Positions 22,801 to 29,309 of a stretch of DNA of 30,274 bases are shown here, in pieces. The position numbers were made by a program, and so were the translations under genes. The stretch is from a virus. The stretch spans positions 1 through 30,274 of the IMG/VR virus record IMGVR_UViG_3300028809_000051. One strand, written 5' to 3'. Position 1 is the stretch's first letter. Every line of letters starts with the position of its first letter. The notes beneath the pieces were generated by a model. That model worked only from the letters and a program-made list of their open reading frames with translations. It did not search any database and was not told where the DNA came from.

Positions 22801-22896
22801 TTCGATCCGGTCTGCGAGCCGGGTCAATCCGGCGTCTGCCGCCGAATCGTCCAGGGTGATGGTGACGCTGCCGGTACCGAGTTCTTCATCTGCCAC
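19834..22896 (-). CDS. Tape measure protein
   Basis: 1020 residues from GTG 22896 with a GGAAGGGACGGGAC leader. It is the longest tail gene. The N-terminal part is helical and charged (AGLTRLADRIERSLDQAARDGARRMERQL). Around residues 160-200 lies an Ala/Gly hydrophobic stretch. Roughly residues 430-690 are a run of repeated hydrophobic helices with LAPI, ILPLI, ILPPLVDAFL and ALAPLI units, the pattern of tape measure proteins that fix tail length and insert into the host membrane. From about 700 come Trp-spaced amphipathic helices (MWAKVADFFEQLWSDASGWVKQLWEDVVGYF). The end (AKNFLGIASPSKLFYEIGQNTGQGLVNGIDS) is a very common tape measure C-terminal motif. It follows the chaperone pair but is split from it by two plus-strand genes, and it precedes the portal operon. 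Confidence 0.93.
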   Translation of the reverse strand: MADEELGTGSVTITLDDSAADAGLTRLADRIERSLDQAARDGARRMERQLNAAIRRITPLTTYVDLDVSEARAELDALAGYATTVRVTPEIDRDQFINAIQAALVGATVAVNTIPNLDGFDAAIRAHNAPTVTVDVDADTDRAERAISGIGRALSSLGGLASAAASFAALGTAAAGAATGVVALGAALAPAAGLIAAGPAVILGYQAALGGLKLALTGVGEAFSAGLTGDADEFNKAIENLSPAAQAAAKEVRALKPEFEALRATVQDSFFEQIEGDITRTAEALEGPLKKGLSGIATEWGNAAEGVLGYVQGSAGVSNVTSILGGAESAVDGLAGTTNKLTAGFLQVAASVSDAFGERFGAALAGAGQSLGGFLQNAASSGQAVAWVEGALAVFQQLGAIVGNVGSILSSVFGQAAAAGGGLLANIEMLTGQLADFLASAEGTQILESIFSLLAGVSGVLGAALGAVLTVVKAVAPAFTQIVNAITPILPVVASLISQLASGLAPIIAQVAGVIADVLTAALDAILPILPPLVDAFLTLVKAVSPLIPILGDVLSSVITALAPLLLTLAETVGTIATALAPLIAQLIEGFAPILEAIAPIIARLVEAFAPLITALVDALLPILPPIIDAFLAVLGAILPLIDPIIGLVEALAPLVVLIVEAIAPIIQFAAEVIKWLTLTAVVPVIEGIVKVLTKIIEKATDVITSIVDFVTDFKDNFTDMKDSAIETVSEMWAKVADFFEQLWSDASGWVKQLWEDVVGYFSDLYDNATETVSNIWTDIVQYFRDLKDDVVFQLAMFVIAAKQKFDDAKDRIITVVSTTASNVLKYFKELPGRIKTGLGDLGTTLYNAGKDLLNGLKNGVISVAQNLINAVRNTVSDAVESAKNFLGIASPSKLFYEIGQNTGQGLVNGIDSMGAAVTSASKQMASSVAEGFTSPIPSVMSTAAGVTQGWKPGDPFDEGHIWSRESKDRAIANGAKRRVKEAAGLVANITINEVGDGEATANRVLNRLASASGLALVTG

Positions 22897-22927
22897 GGGG
22901 TCCCGTCCCTTCCGGTGGTGTGGCGGG

Positions 22928-22999
22928 ACCCGGCCTAGCGCACAGCAGTCGCGGCCAGTCTACGGGCCGTTGACACCGAGACCCCCGTTAGTGCATGAT
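22928..22999. promoter_or_regulatory. Divergent promoters: lipoprotein (plus) and tape measure (minus)
   Basis: Plus strand: a perfect -35 TTGACA (22970-22975), an 18-bp spacer and CATGAT (22994-22999), about 39 bp before ATG 23038. This is the best sigma-70-type -35 in the window. Minus strand: TAGACT (22962-22957) about 60 bp before GTG 22896, followed by a GCTAGGCCGGGTCCC leader resembling that of the capsid gene. The two promoters nearly overlap and may interfere. Confidence 0.65.
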
Positions 23000-23037
23000 G
23001 GTGGCAACGCAACCACACCAATGAAGGGCCACCACCC

Positions 23038-23400
23038 ATGAGGAAGACGCACACCACAGCCTTCGCCACGGTGACCGCCGCCGCGCTCGGTGTCGTGCTG
23101 CTCACCGGATGCGGCACCGAGGACACGGACGACGACTGCCGCTCGGCGGCGCCCGTCGTGATGTTCCTCGGCGCTGACCACCACTACCACTACGGCAGCC
23201 CGACCGGAAAGATCGTGCCGGCCACGCAGGTCCCGAAGTCCGCGCGCTCGGCCAGCGGGTACAAGGCGCCGTCCGCGAAGGTCGCGCCGCCCCCGAAGGT
23301 GGACCTGAAGAAGCCGGGCACGAGCGGCAGCGTCAAGCAGCCGTCCGCCCCGCGTCCGGCCGCACCGGCGCCACGTCCGGCCCCCGCTGGCCGGCGGTAA
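23038..23400 (+). CDS. Small secreted lipoprotein (probable moron)
   Basis: 120 residues from ATG 23038 behind GAAGGG. The N-terminus is a classic lipoprotein signal: basic MRKTHTT, hydrophobic FATVTAAALGVVLL, lipobox LTGC with the lipidated Cys at 25. The mature part has an acidic start (GTEDTDDDC), a His/Tyr patch (ADHHYHYGSP) and a long Pro/Lys/Ala/Arg-rich, probably disordered tail (KVDLKKPGTSGSVKQPS, PRPAPAGRR). It would be anchored outside the host membrane and could reach into the cell wall. It is on the opposite strand to the tail genes around it and has a host-like promoter. This suggests expression in a lysogen or early infection, as for superinfection-exclusion lipoproteins. The role is inferred. 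Confidence 0.85.
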   Translation: MRKTHTTAFATVTAAALGVVLLTGCGTEDTDDDCRSAAPVVMFLGADHHYHYGSPTGKIVPATQVPKSARSASGYKAPSAKVAPPPKVDLKKPGTSGSVKQPSAPRPAAPAPRPAPAGRR

Positions 23401-23405
23401 CGGAC

Positions 23406-23759
23406 ATGGGCTTCAGCCACAGCACGTACCACGCGTTCGGCGTTCACGTGCCGCGCGGGCAGTACCAGACCGGCCACCTGAACAGCGAGTGTGAGTGGGT
23501 GGACGCGGTCATCCGTCACACCGAGGGGCTGGACAACCGGCTGCTGGGCCACCTGCCCGCAGGCGACTACGACCGGGACCAGCTGTTCCTGGTCGCGTCC
23601 GAGCCGGGCGAAAAGCTTCAGGTAGAACTCGGTTCCTTCCGGGTGCTGTCCGAAGTGGACGTGACCGGACGGGCCGAGGCGATCAAGGCGCTCGCCGAAG
23701 CCGCCGGGTACACCATCACGGCCGAGCCGGGATGGCTGGTCGTCCCGGATTGCAGCTGA
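23406..23759 (+). CDS. Hypothetical partner of the lipoprotein
   Basis: 117 residues from ATG 23406, 5 bp after the lipoprotein stop and with only a weak ribosome site, so probably translated by coupling. It reads MGFSHSTYHAFGVHVPRGQY ... WVDAVIRHTEGLDNRLLGHLPAGDYDRDQLFLVAS, then an alternating beta region and a helix AEAIKALAEAAGYTI. It has no signal peptide or membrane segment, hence is cytoplasmic. Family not recognised. Forming a two-gene operon with the lipoprotein suggests immunity, signalling or regulation linked to it. Confidence 0.75.
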   Translation: MGFSHSTYHAFGVHVPRGQYQTGHLNSECEWVDAVIRHTEGLDNRLLGHLPAGDYDRDQLFLVASEPGEKLQVELGSFRVLSEVDVTGRAEAIKALAEAAGYTITAEPGWLVVPDCS

Positions 23760-23769
23760 CACGGTACAG

Positions 23770-23803
23770 AAAGGGGCCCCTGCCGCGATGGCAGGGGCCC
23801 CTT
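23770..23803. terminator. Bidirectional terminator between the plus-strand moron operon and the chaperone genes
   Basis: AAGGGGCCCCTGCC and GGCAGGGGCCCCTT form a 14-bp perfect stem with a short loop (GCGAT). It is placed between convergent genes ending at 23759 (plus) and 23811 (minus), with A/T runs on both sides. Confidence 0.9.
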
Positions 23804-23810
23804 GGTGTGT

Positions 23811-24529
23811 TCACCCGTACTGTGCGTCCGAGGCCGCGAAACGGGCGAGCATGGCTTCCGCGTCGTCCAGCGTCATCCGCCCCGGTGCCTCGGGCGGGGG
23901 TGCACCGGCCGCTGCCGCCGCTTTCGCCTCGGCCAGCCGCGCGTCCCGTACTTCCTTCGGCTCGGCGGTCAGCGCCGCCAGCGTCCGATTCCAGGCCGCT
24001 TCGTCCTTCGAGTGCTGCCGCAGAGTGGCTTCGAACGCGGCGAGCAACTGGCCGAGGTCCCACGTACGGGGGTCCACGCCGGACAGCGTGAGCTGGCCGA
24101 ACCAGTCGTCCCACGTGTCCGCCAGGGTGGCCGTCAGTCGGAAGACTTGCCACCAGCGGCGTCCCGGTTTCCCGAACCACCGCCGTACAGCTCAGCCACG
24201 TATTCCATGAGCTGGACCAGCACCCTGTCCGGGACGCGCATCCCGTCGAACACGGTCTGCGAGTCGGGCAGCATGAACTTCCGGACGAAGGCGCGCATGG
24301 CCTCGGACAGCTCGGTCAGGACGTCGGCGTCCAGCCCGTCCGCCTTCGTGTGCTTGGTGCTGGTGGCCTTCCCGCCCTGCGCCGACTTCACCTTGCCCTG
24401 GACTTCCCGCAGCTGCGCGTACGCCTGCGCGAACTCGGCCCCTACCACCTCGGGTTCGAGCATGAGCACGTGCGGACCGATCACGGCTTCGTGCGGCTCG
24501 GTCCTGATCTCAAAAGTCTTCGTGGCCAC
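23811..24529 (-). CDS. Tail assembly chaperone, -1 frameshift (G-T type) product
   Basis: A GGGAAAC slippery site at 24173-24167 allows ribosomes to leave the 131-residue frame after residue 121 and continue in the -1 frame to the stop at 23811, giving about 239 residues. The added part (about 118 residues) is open throughout, without any stop between the site and ATTVD-independent start codons: RRWWQVFRLTATLADTWDDWFGQLTLSGVDPRTWDLGQLLAAFEATLRQ, ending in a Pro/Ala region and DDAEAMLARFAASD. DPRTW-LGQLLAAFEATL is the usual pattern of the T domain in actinophages. Long and short forms together recruit the tape measure protein and tail tube subunits during assembly; they are not in the mature virion. 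The GTG at 24077 is only an internal codon. Confidence 0.85.
24134..24529 (-). CDS. Tail assembly chaperone, short (G) product
   Basis: 131 residues from GTG 24529 with GGAAGGGG upstream. The sequence (VATKTFEIRTEPHEAVIGPHVLMLEPEVVGAEFAQAYAQL..., a Lys/Gly linker, then LDADVLTELSEAMRAFVRKFMLPDS and MRVPDRVLVQLMEYVAELYGG) is the common actinophage chaperone shape: small beta start, helical end and Gly-rich tail. The slippery heptamer covers codons 120-121. Most ribosomes should stop at 24134. It follows the terminase by 44 bp rather than the major tail gene, an unusual location. Confidence 0.88.
   Translation of the reverse strand: MATKTFEIRTEPHEAVIGPHVLMLEPEVVGAEFAQAYAQLREVQGKVKSAQGGKATSTKHTKADGLDADVLTELSEAMRAFVRKFMLPDSQTVFDGMRVPDRVLVQLMEYVAELYGGGSGNRDAAGGKSSD
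24167..24173 (-). promoter_or_regulatory. -1 ribosomal frameshift site GGGAAAC
   Basis: The coding strand reads TCG GGA AAC CGG, placing G-GGA-AAC exactly in the X-XXY-YYZ register of canonical -1 slippery heptamers. It is 11 codons before the zero-frame stop, and the -1 frame is open to 23811. GC-rich sequence follows that could form a stimulatory structure. Confidence 0.88.
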
Positions 24530-24573
24530 GGGGCCCCTTCCATTGTTCCGGTGGTTTGTCTCGCGGGACCAGA

Positions 24574-25947
24574 CTACCGTCCCACGGGCGCGGACCAGGG
24601 CGACCCGTTCGCGGCCGGCACGGACTGCGGCTGCGCGGCGGGGTTGCCGATGCGGGACTCTTCGTTCCAGTCCAGGTGCGCGACCGCGTACCGGCCGGCG
24701 TCCAGGCTGTGATTGTTCCGGTCCACGGGCACTTCCTTCGGGATCCCGTCCGTGCCCCGGACCGTCTGCCACACGTACCCCGGCAGTTCCGCGCACCAGC
24801 CGCGCGGGGTGTTGCGCACCTTTGCCGCGTCGTCCCGCCCCACCACCGCGCCCCTGAAGGCGTACAGGCGCGGCTTCCCGTCACCCTGCTTGCGGATGCG
24901 CGCCTGCGTGAGCTGGATCCCTCGGCTGATGCCCTTCTTAGCGGGCACGGTCGGCATCCGCAGATGACGTTCGAGCGTCTTGCGGTCTTCCAGCTGGTGG
25001 TCACAGACCACCGCGTACGGGACCGGCTCGGTGTCCTCGTTCTCTTCCATGATGCTGCGGATGTTCGCGGCGTGGTCTTCCACCAGCACCTGCGACCGGT
25101 GGATCTCACGGGTCAGGTACATCCGGCCGTCAGGGTCGGTGCGCCACCACTGGCAGACGAAGGCGTCGTTGTACCCGAAGTCCACCGTGAGGAACAGGGG
25201 CCAGTCCTTCGGCACCGGGAACCAGTCGATGACGTTGACGTCCTCGCGCCAGTCCTCGTAGACCATGCCTTCAGCGGCAGCCCAGATTCCCTTCAGGTAC
25301 CGCAGCTTCCGCACCCCGGTCAGGGCACCGAGCCGCGCCAGGTACGCGGCCCCGGCCTTCGTCGGCGTGCCGTCCCGCTCGAACAGGTACGGGTTGTCCT
25401 CGTGCAGCGAGTGGATATGCCGGGCCCGGCCTTCCTTCGCCATCTGCAACAGGTGGTGGTCCGGGTGGTCCGGGTTGGTGAGCAACACCATCTGCTTGTA
25501 CGTCGGCGACTTCCCGCGCAGACGCGTGGCCACGACTTCCACCCCGGTCACGGACACCTGGTTGGACTCGTCGATCAGCACGCGGTCAACGTCCATGGAC
25601 AGGAACTTGCCGGGCCGGTCCATGCCACCGGGGATGATCAGGGACCCGTTGCTGTAGCGGTAGGCGGCAGGCTTCGAACCGCTGCCGCCGAACCACGACA
25701 CGTGGCCGGACGCCAGTTCCTGTGCGGCCACGAACTGTTCGTACGTGCGCAGCGTGGACGCACCGAGCGACGCGGCAGTCTGGCGCAGCAGCAGCGTGAC
25801 GAGACCCGGCACCAACAGGCTGGTGGTGTGGATCTTCATCAGAGCGGCCACGCTCTTTCCCGTGCCGGCCGGACCGGACACGAGAACCGTTTCGTCCCGG
25901 GCGCGCATCAGTTCGAGCGCGCCGCCGCGCGGCTCGTACGTGGTCAC
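24574..25947 (-). CDS. terL: Terminase large subunit
   Basis: 457 residues from GTG 25947, overlapping the small subunit stop by 4 bp (GTGA). Residues 24-32 SGPAGTGKS are the Walker A of the packaging ATPase; VLIDE (123-127) is Walker B, followed by SNQVSVTGVEVVATRL; LLTNPDHPDH is coupling-motif-like. The C-terminal nuclease has LTVDFGYNDAF (first acidic residue), a middle VCDHQLEDRKTLERHL region, and NNHSLDAGRYAVAHLDW with the last metal ligand. It pumps DNA into the prohead through the portal and cuts the concatemer. The size is normal for the family, and no intein or truncation is seen. Confidence 0.93.
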   Translation of the reverse strand: MTTYEPRGGALELMRARDETVLVSGPAGTGKSVAALMKIHTTSLLVPGLVTLLLRQTAASLGASTLRTYEQFVAAQELASGHVSWFGGSGSKPAAYRYSNGSLIIPGGMDRPGKFLSMDVDRVLIDESNQVSVTGVEVVATRLRGKSPTYKQMVLLTNPDHPDHHLLQMAKEGRARHIHSLHEDNPYLFERDGTPTKAGAAYLARLGALTGVRKLRYLKGIWAAAEGMVYEDWREDVNVIDWFPVPKDWPLFLTVDFGYNDAFVCQWWRTDPDGRMYLTREIHRSQVLVEDHAANIRSIMEENEDTEPVPYAVVCDHQLEDRKTLERHLRMPTVPAKKGISRGIQLTQARIRKQGDGKPRLYAFRGAVVGRDDAAKVRNTPRGWCAELPGYVWQTVRGTDGIPKEVPVDRNNHSLDAGRYAVAHLDWNEESRIGNPAAQPQSVPAANGSPWSAPVGR

Positions 25948-26405
25948 ACGAGATCCTTCGGATCCATGCCGATGATCCGGATGGTCGGGACGTCGTCCCC
26001 GTCCCCCGCGTCCTTCGCCGGCTTGTCCACGCCGTTCAGCTTCGTGATGTCCGTGACCAGCCGACGCGCTTCGTCCACGGCGCGCAGCTTCACGGCCCGG
26101 TCGTCCGAGGGCAGCTCGTTGCCGTCCGCGTCGTACTGGATGGGTGCGTCCGCGTCCAGCATGTCCAGCGTGGACTTCAGCAGGTGTTCCAGCCGCAGGT
26201 TAGCCGTGTCCCGCATCTGGTCCGCCGTCTCTTCGGCGCGCAGCGTGGCGTCAGCCATCGCGGCCCCCACGGCGCGCAGCGCGGCAGCGGGCGACGCGTA
26301 CCCGCATGCGTCCGCGATCTCGGACCAGTGCGCGCCGCGCACCCGCAGCCGGATGGCGCGGTCCAGGTTCTGCTGGTCCAGGACTTCCTGCGCAATGCTC
26401 GTCAT
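25944..26405 (-). CDS. terS: Terminase small subunit
   Basis: 153 residues from ATG 26405 with a GAAGGGACGGACC leader. The N-terminus has a helix-turn-helix (LDRAIRLRVRGAHWSEIADACGYASPAAALRAVGAAM, residues about 14-50) for binding the packaging site. A long central helix (LRAEETADQMRDTANLRLEHLLKSTLDMLDAD) probably oligomerises. A second helix (DDRAVKLRAVDEARRLVTDITKLNGVD) and a short tail (VPTIRIIGMDPKDL) probably contact the large subunit. The 4-bp overlap with terL confirms the pair. Confidence 0.88.
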   Translation of the reverse strand: MTSIAQEVLDQQNLDRAIRLRVRGAHWSEIADACGYASPAAALRAVGAAMADATLRAEETADQMRDTANLRLEHLLKSTLDMLDADAPIQYDADGNELPSDDRAVKLRAVDEARRLVTDITKLNGVDKPAKDAGDGDDVPTIRIIGMDPKDLV

Positions 26406-26434
26406 GGGTCCGTCCCTTCATCGGTGGCGCCACC

Positions 26435-26440
26435 AGCGTA
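26435..26440 (-). promoter_or_regulatory. -10 box (TACGCT) for the terminase operon
   Basis: The minus strand reads CTCGGTACGCTGG 30 bp before ATG 26405, just after the upstream terminator. It shares the GGTA...T form seen before several genes of this window. The -35 is not recognisable. Confidence 0.4.
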
Positions 26441-26454
26441 CCGAGCGGCAGACA

Positions 26455-26498
26455 CAGTTCGGCCCCCGTTGGACGTAACGCCAACGGGGGCCGAACTG
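26455..26498 (-). terminator. Terminator upstream of the terminase operon
   Basis: CAGTTCGGCCCCCGTTGG (26455-26472) and CCAACGGGGGCCGAACTG (26481-26498) make a perfect 18-bp stem with an 8-nt loop, the strongest hairpin in the window. It ends the DUF6197 transcript (stop at 26565). The 66 bp between hold nothing else visible. Confidence 0.9.
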
Positions 26499-26564
26499 CG
26501 CAACCCACCAACCGAGGGACCACCGGAACCGCAAGGAAGGACGGGACGCGTCCAGGGTACCCGC

Positions 26565-27095
26565 TCAGAACAGCAGCCGTAGGACGTCCTCGGCGTCGTG
26601 TTGCCGGTCGTTCCATCCGGGCACCGAGAGACCAGGGCCGAACTCGTGCGCGATGCGGTCCAGCAGCACCAGAACGGCTTCCTGTTCACCGGCAGGCACG
26701 GGCTGATACCACCAGTTGTCACCGCGCGTCGCGGTGCGGATAGCGCCCATGGCGCACATCGCGGTGCCGTTGTCGAACGCGCCAGTGGTCCAGCCGCGCG
26801 CCCGGATCAGGTCACCGGCCGCCTTCAGGATCGGGTTGGGGCGGTACGCCTCGGGCTGCTGTGCGGCCCGCTCGTGCTCGCCCAGGATCCCAGCGACCGC
26901 CAGGCCGTCAGCTTCCTTCAGCGCGCCGGACAGCGCCGCCTGCGTGTCCTCGGGGATGTCCAGCAGGACGTTCATGGCCGCGTGCGACAGTTCGAGTCGC
27001 ATTTCGAAGGTGATGGGCGGCAGCGCCTGGAAAGTCTCGGGCGGGGTCGTGGCGGCGATGGCGGCCACAGTCTCTTCGTGCGTCGCAGTTGTCAT
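26565..27095 (-). CDS. DUF6197-like protein, probably from a leaderless mRNA
   Basis: 176 residues from ATG 27095 (MTTATHEETVAAIAATTPP). The C-terminal half has the DUF6197 pattern: LIRARGWTTGAFDNGTAMCAMGAIRTATRG, an acidic-hydrophobic helix (AVLVLLDRIAHEFG) and a final VPGWNDRQHDAEDVLRLL. The family is common in actinobacteria and their phages; its function is unknown. The N-terminal 75 residues are less conserved-looking. There is no ribosome site; a -10 box TACAGT ends 6 nt before the ATG. It is monocistronic between two strong terminators, upstream of the terminase genes. Confidence 0.8.
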   Translation of the reverse strand: MTTATHEETVAAIAATTPPETFQALPPITFEMRLELSHAAMNVLLDIPEDTQAALSGALKEADGLAVAGILGEHERAAQQPEAYRPNPILKAAGDLIRARGWTTGAFDNGTAMCAMGAIRTATRGDNWWYQPVPAGEQEAVLVLLDRIAHEFGPGLSVPGWNDRQHDAEDVLRLLF

Positions 27096-27101
27096 GTTGC
27101 A

Positions 27102-27107
27102 ACTGTA
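27102..27107 (-). promoter_or_regulatory. -10 box (TACAGT) placing transcription start at the ATG
   Basis: The minus strand reads TGCGGTACAGTTGCAACATG: the hexamer ends 6 nt before ATG 27095, so RNA would start at or very near the A of ATG. The same GGTACAGT precedes the FtsK-like gene. The -35 region overlaps the preceding terminator arm. Confidence 0.55.
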
Positions 27108-27113
27108 CCGCAA

Positions 27114-27160
27114 CACGACGAAGGCCACCAGGGGAACGGGTCCCGGTGGCCTTCGTCGTG
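27114..27160 (-). terminator. Terminator after the FtsK-like gene
   Basis: CACGACGAAGGCCACC (27114-27129) and GGTGGCCTTCGTCGTG (27145-27160) pair perfectly over 16 bp with a 15-nt loop. It lies 10 bp after the stop at 27171 and just before the next gene's -10 box. Confidence 0.9.
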
Positions 27161-27170
27161 CGGGCGATTT

Positions 27171-29219
27171 CTACCTTACCGGGTGCCAGCAGTTGTCGTC
27201 GTCCCGAACCACCAGCCCGTCCACTTCCATCTGATCCAGCCGGCGCTTCACGACGGACTTGCTCGCACCGATCACGCGGGCCAGCTCGGACAGCGTCTTG
27301 CACGGGTCGTCTCCCAGGGCCCGGATGATCTGGTCGTCCCGGTCCTCGGCGGACACGCGGTTCCTCGGGCCTTCCAGCAGCGGCAGCGTGATCGTGTCGC
27401 CCACGGTCTCGTCCCACGGGTCCGACGCCGTGGTGGCCGCCAGCGCCTTCCCGTCCGCTTCGATCGCCTTGCGGGCGACCACGTCCGCGCTCGACGCGCG
27501 CCCGGTCTCGCGGCGCCAGATGGGACGGTCCGGCAGCGCGATGACGTCCGCCGGGGACATGGCCCGCATCTTCATCATCTGCGGGATGGACTTCGAACCG
27601 AGGTCCTGGTTCCGGAACAGGGCGAAGCCAGGCATGGGCAGTTCGTTCGCCTTCCACCCCTTCTCGATGGCGTCGTTGCCGAAGACGACCTGCGCGTCCG
27701 TGGTGGTGGCGAGCGCCAGGGACAGCCGGTGCACGAGCTGGCCCGCAATCTGCGAGTCCAGGCCGTGTCCGTCACCGGACAGCGCAGGCTTCTGGGTGCA
27801 CCAGACCAGGATGATCTCGGCCGCCCGGTACTTCCGGGCGATGGTCCTCAGAGACGTCATGATGTCCTGGTAGTCCGAGCGCCCGTCTTCGTCCTTCGGG
27901 TACTTCGTCTTGCTGTCGCTGATCAGCTCACCGCCTTCGTCCACGAAGACCGTGATGCGCGGCCGGCTCGGGCTGATGCTGACCACGTCCTGGCCGCGCG
28001 GGATGAGCTGCAACCGCGACTCGCCCTCGGCGATCAGCTCATCGCAGAGTTCCCGCATCTCGTCCAGCTCACTGGCGATGCGGGCCCGGTGGTTCCAGGT
28101 CTTCGCTTCGATGTACTTCCGGTCGAAGATGACCAGCCGGTGGTCCTCGTACTCGGACGCCTCGGCCATGAGCGGCCGGGCGGACCAGGACTTGCCGGAC
28201 CCGGTGGTCCCCGCGAACAGGATCCGCTTACCGAGCGGGACCGGGACTGTCTCGCCAGTGATCGTGTTGACCGCCCACGCGTCGCCCGGCTTCCAGCCGG
28301 TCATGTCCAGCCCGTCCGCAGAGCTGCGGGTGCGCAGCGTCATCCGGGCGTGACCGCCGGTCTTCCCCTCACGCAGTTCCAGGCGCGTCCCCTCACGCAG
28401 CCGCAACGCGGCGCGCAGCTGCGCTTCCTTCTTCCGCAACGCGTCCAGGTCCAGCGTCCCGTTCAGGGTCAGCTTCACCTGGATCCCCGAGTTGGTCAGC
28501 GTTGCGGCCCCTGCAACGACGTCGGACAGGCCGCGCGGTTCCGCAACGCCGTGCCACACCTTCGGGTCCAGCCGCTGCAACAGGTCGCGCTCTTCCTGCG
28601 ACGGCTGCAACGCTTCCAGCACAGGGTCCACGGCGTCGCGCGACACGTGGCGTCCGCCGAGCAACACCGTTGCGATGTTGAGCGCGATCGCTGCAACGCT
28701 CGTTCCAGCCGCAACGTCCGATGCGGCGCTGTCCGACACGAGCCACCACAGACCCGTTGCAGCGGTGTGCACCGCGTGGCACCGCACGGCCAGCTGCGGC
28801 AGCGTCAGCGGGTAAGCGCGACGCGCCTCAGCGCGTACCGAGGACGCCTCGGCGGCCAGCTGCTTCGTGTCGCGGACCACGATGCGCGCGGCACGGCGCT
28901 CGCCGTTGAAGACGTTCCACCACGCCACCTCACCGCGTGCGTTCTCGAACGCCTTGCGGTCGCGGCGCAGGTCGCGCATGGCGTCACGGTGCGCCCTGTT
29001 GGCTTCCAGCAGCGCCTTCCGGGCGTCCTCGGTACGGGCCTCGGTACGGGCGTCCGCCACCTCGAACCAGCGCTGTGCGGGCATGGCCAGCGGCTTGCCC
29101 GCCAGGTCCAGGCCGCGCGCCAACGTGTCGCCGGCCGAAGCCAGACGGTCCGTCAGCGTCGGTCCCGGGGGCTGCGGTTTCAGCTCTGGGATGAGCGCTG
29201 GTGTGTCGAATGCGTCCAC
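27171..29219 (-). CDS. FtsK/SpoIIIE-like DNA translocase
   Basis: 682 residues from GTG 29219, chosen because AGGAAGGACAGGACC directly precedes it. Residues 55-135 are charged helices; about 150-190 may hold one or two membrane segments (AATGLWWLVS, VAAIALNIATVLLGG). The motor domain has Walker A GTTGSGKS (337-344), GDAWAVNTITGETVPVPLG before it, FDRKYIEAKTW after it, and Walker B ITVFVDEGGELI (423-431). The end (about 630-682, TLSELARVIGASKSVVKRRLDQMEVDGLVVR) is a winged helix like the DNA-reading gamma domain of FtsK or the TraB/SpoIIIE-type translocases of Streptomyces plasmids. Such proteins pump double-stranded DNA. In a phage it could act in DNA transfer, segregation or plasmid-like maintenance. 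The exact role is unknown. Confidence 0.88.
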   Translation of the reverse strand: MDAFDTPALIPELKPQPPGPTLTDRLASAGDTLARGLDLAGKPLAMPAQRWFEVADARTEARTEDARKALLEANRAHRDAMRDLRRDRKAFENARGEVAWWNVFNGERRAARIVVRDTKQLAAEASSVRAEARRAYPLTLPQLAVRCHAVHTAATGLWWLVSDSAASDVAAGTSVAAIALNIATVLLGGRHVSRDAVDPVLEALQPSQEERDLLQRLDPKVWHGVAEPRGLSDVVAGAATLTNSGIQVKLTLNGTLDLDALRKKEAQLRAALRLREGTRLELREGKTGGHARMTLRTRSSADGLDMTGWKPGDAWAVNTITGETVPVPLGKRILFAGTTGSGKSWSARPLMAEASEYEDHRLVIFDRKYIEAKTWNHRARIASELDEMRELCDELIAEGESRLQLIPRGQDVVSISPSRPRITVFVDEGGELISDSKTKYPKDEDGRSDYQDIMTSLRTIARKYRAAEIILVWCTQKPALSGDGHGLDSQIAGQLVHRLSLALATTTDAQVVFGNDAIEKGWKANELPMPGFALFRNQDLGSKSIPQMMKMRAMSPADVIALPDRPIWRRETGRASSADVVARKAIEADGKALAATTASDPWDETVGDTITLPLLEGPRNRVSAEDRDDQIIRALGDDPCKTLSELARVIGASKSVVKRRLDQMEVDGLVVRDDDNCWHPVR

Positions 29220-29262
29220 GGTCCTGTCCTTCCTGGTGGTTCCGTTTAGGGGTTGCCAGGCG

Positions 29263-29268
29263 ACTGTA
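29263..29268 (-). promoter_or_regulatory. -10 box (TACAGT) for the FtsK-like gene
   Basis: The minus strand reads CGTGGTACAGTCGCC 44 bp before GTG 29219. The octamer GGTACAGT equals that before the DUF6197 gene. The upstream GGAACGG repeats would lie where an activator or repressor could bind. Confidence 0.45.
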
Positions 29269-29309
29269 CCACGGTGTTGCCCCGTTCGCACAGACCAGCA
29301 GGTGAGGGG

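Noticed and set aside
23190-23762. A 190-codon minus-strand open frame over the lipoprotein operon
   Set aside because: The plus strand shows a signal peptide with lipobox, TTGACA promoter and SD; the minus frame has none of these.
24077-24134. GTG 24077 as an independent gene start for the second chaperone
   Set aside because: No ribosome site is seen, the -1 frame is open back to an in-register GGGAAAC, and the T domain extends upstream of this codon.
26598-29249. An 883-codon plus-strand open frame opposite the FtsK-like and DUF6197 genes
   Set aside because: It crosses two real genes and their terminator, is Arg/Gly/His-rich without domain pattern, and reflects the lack of stops on the antisense strand of GC-rich genes.
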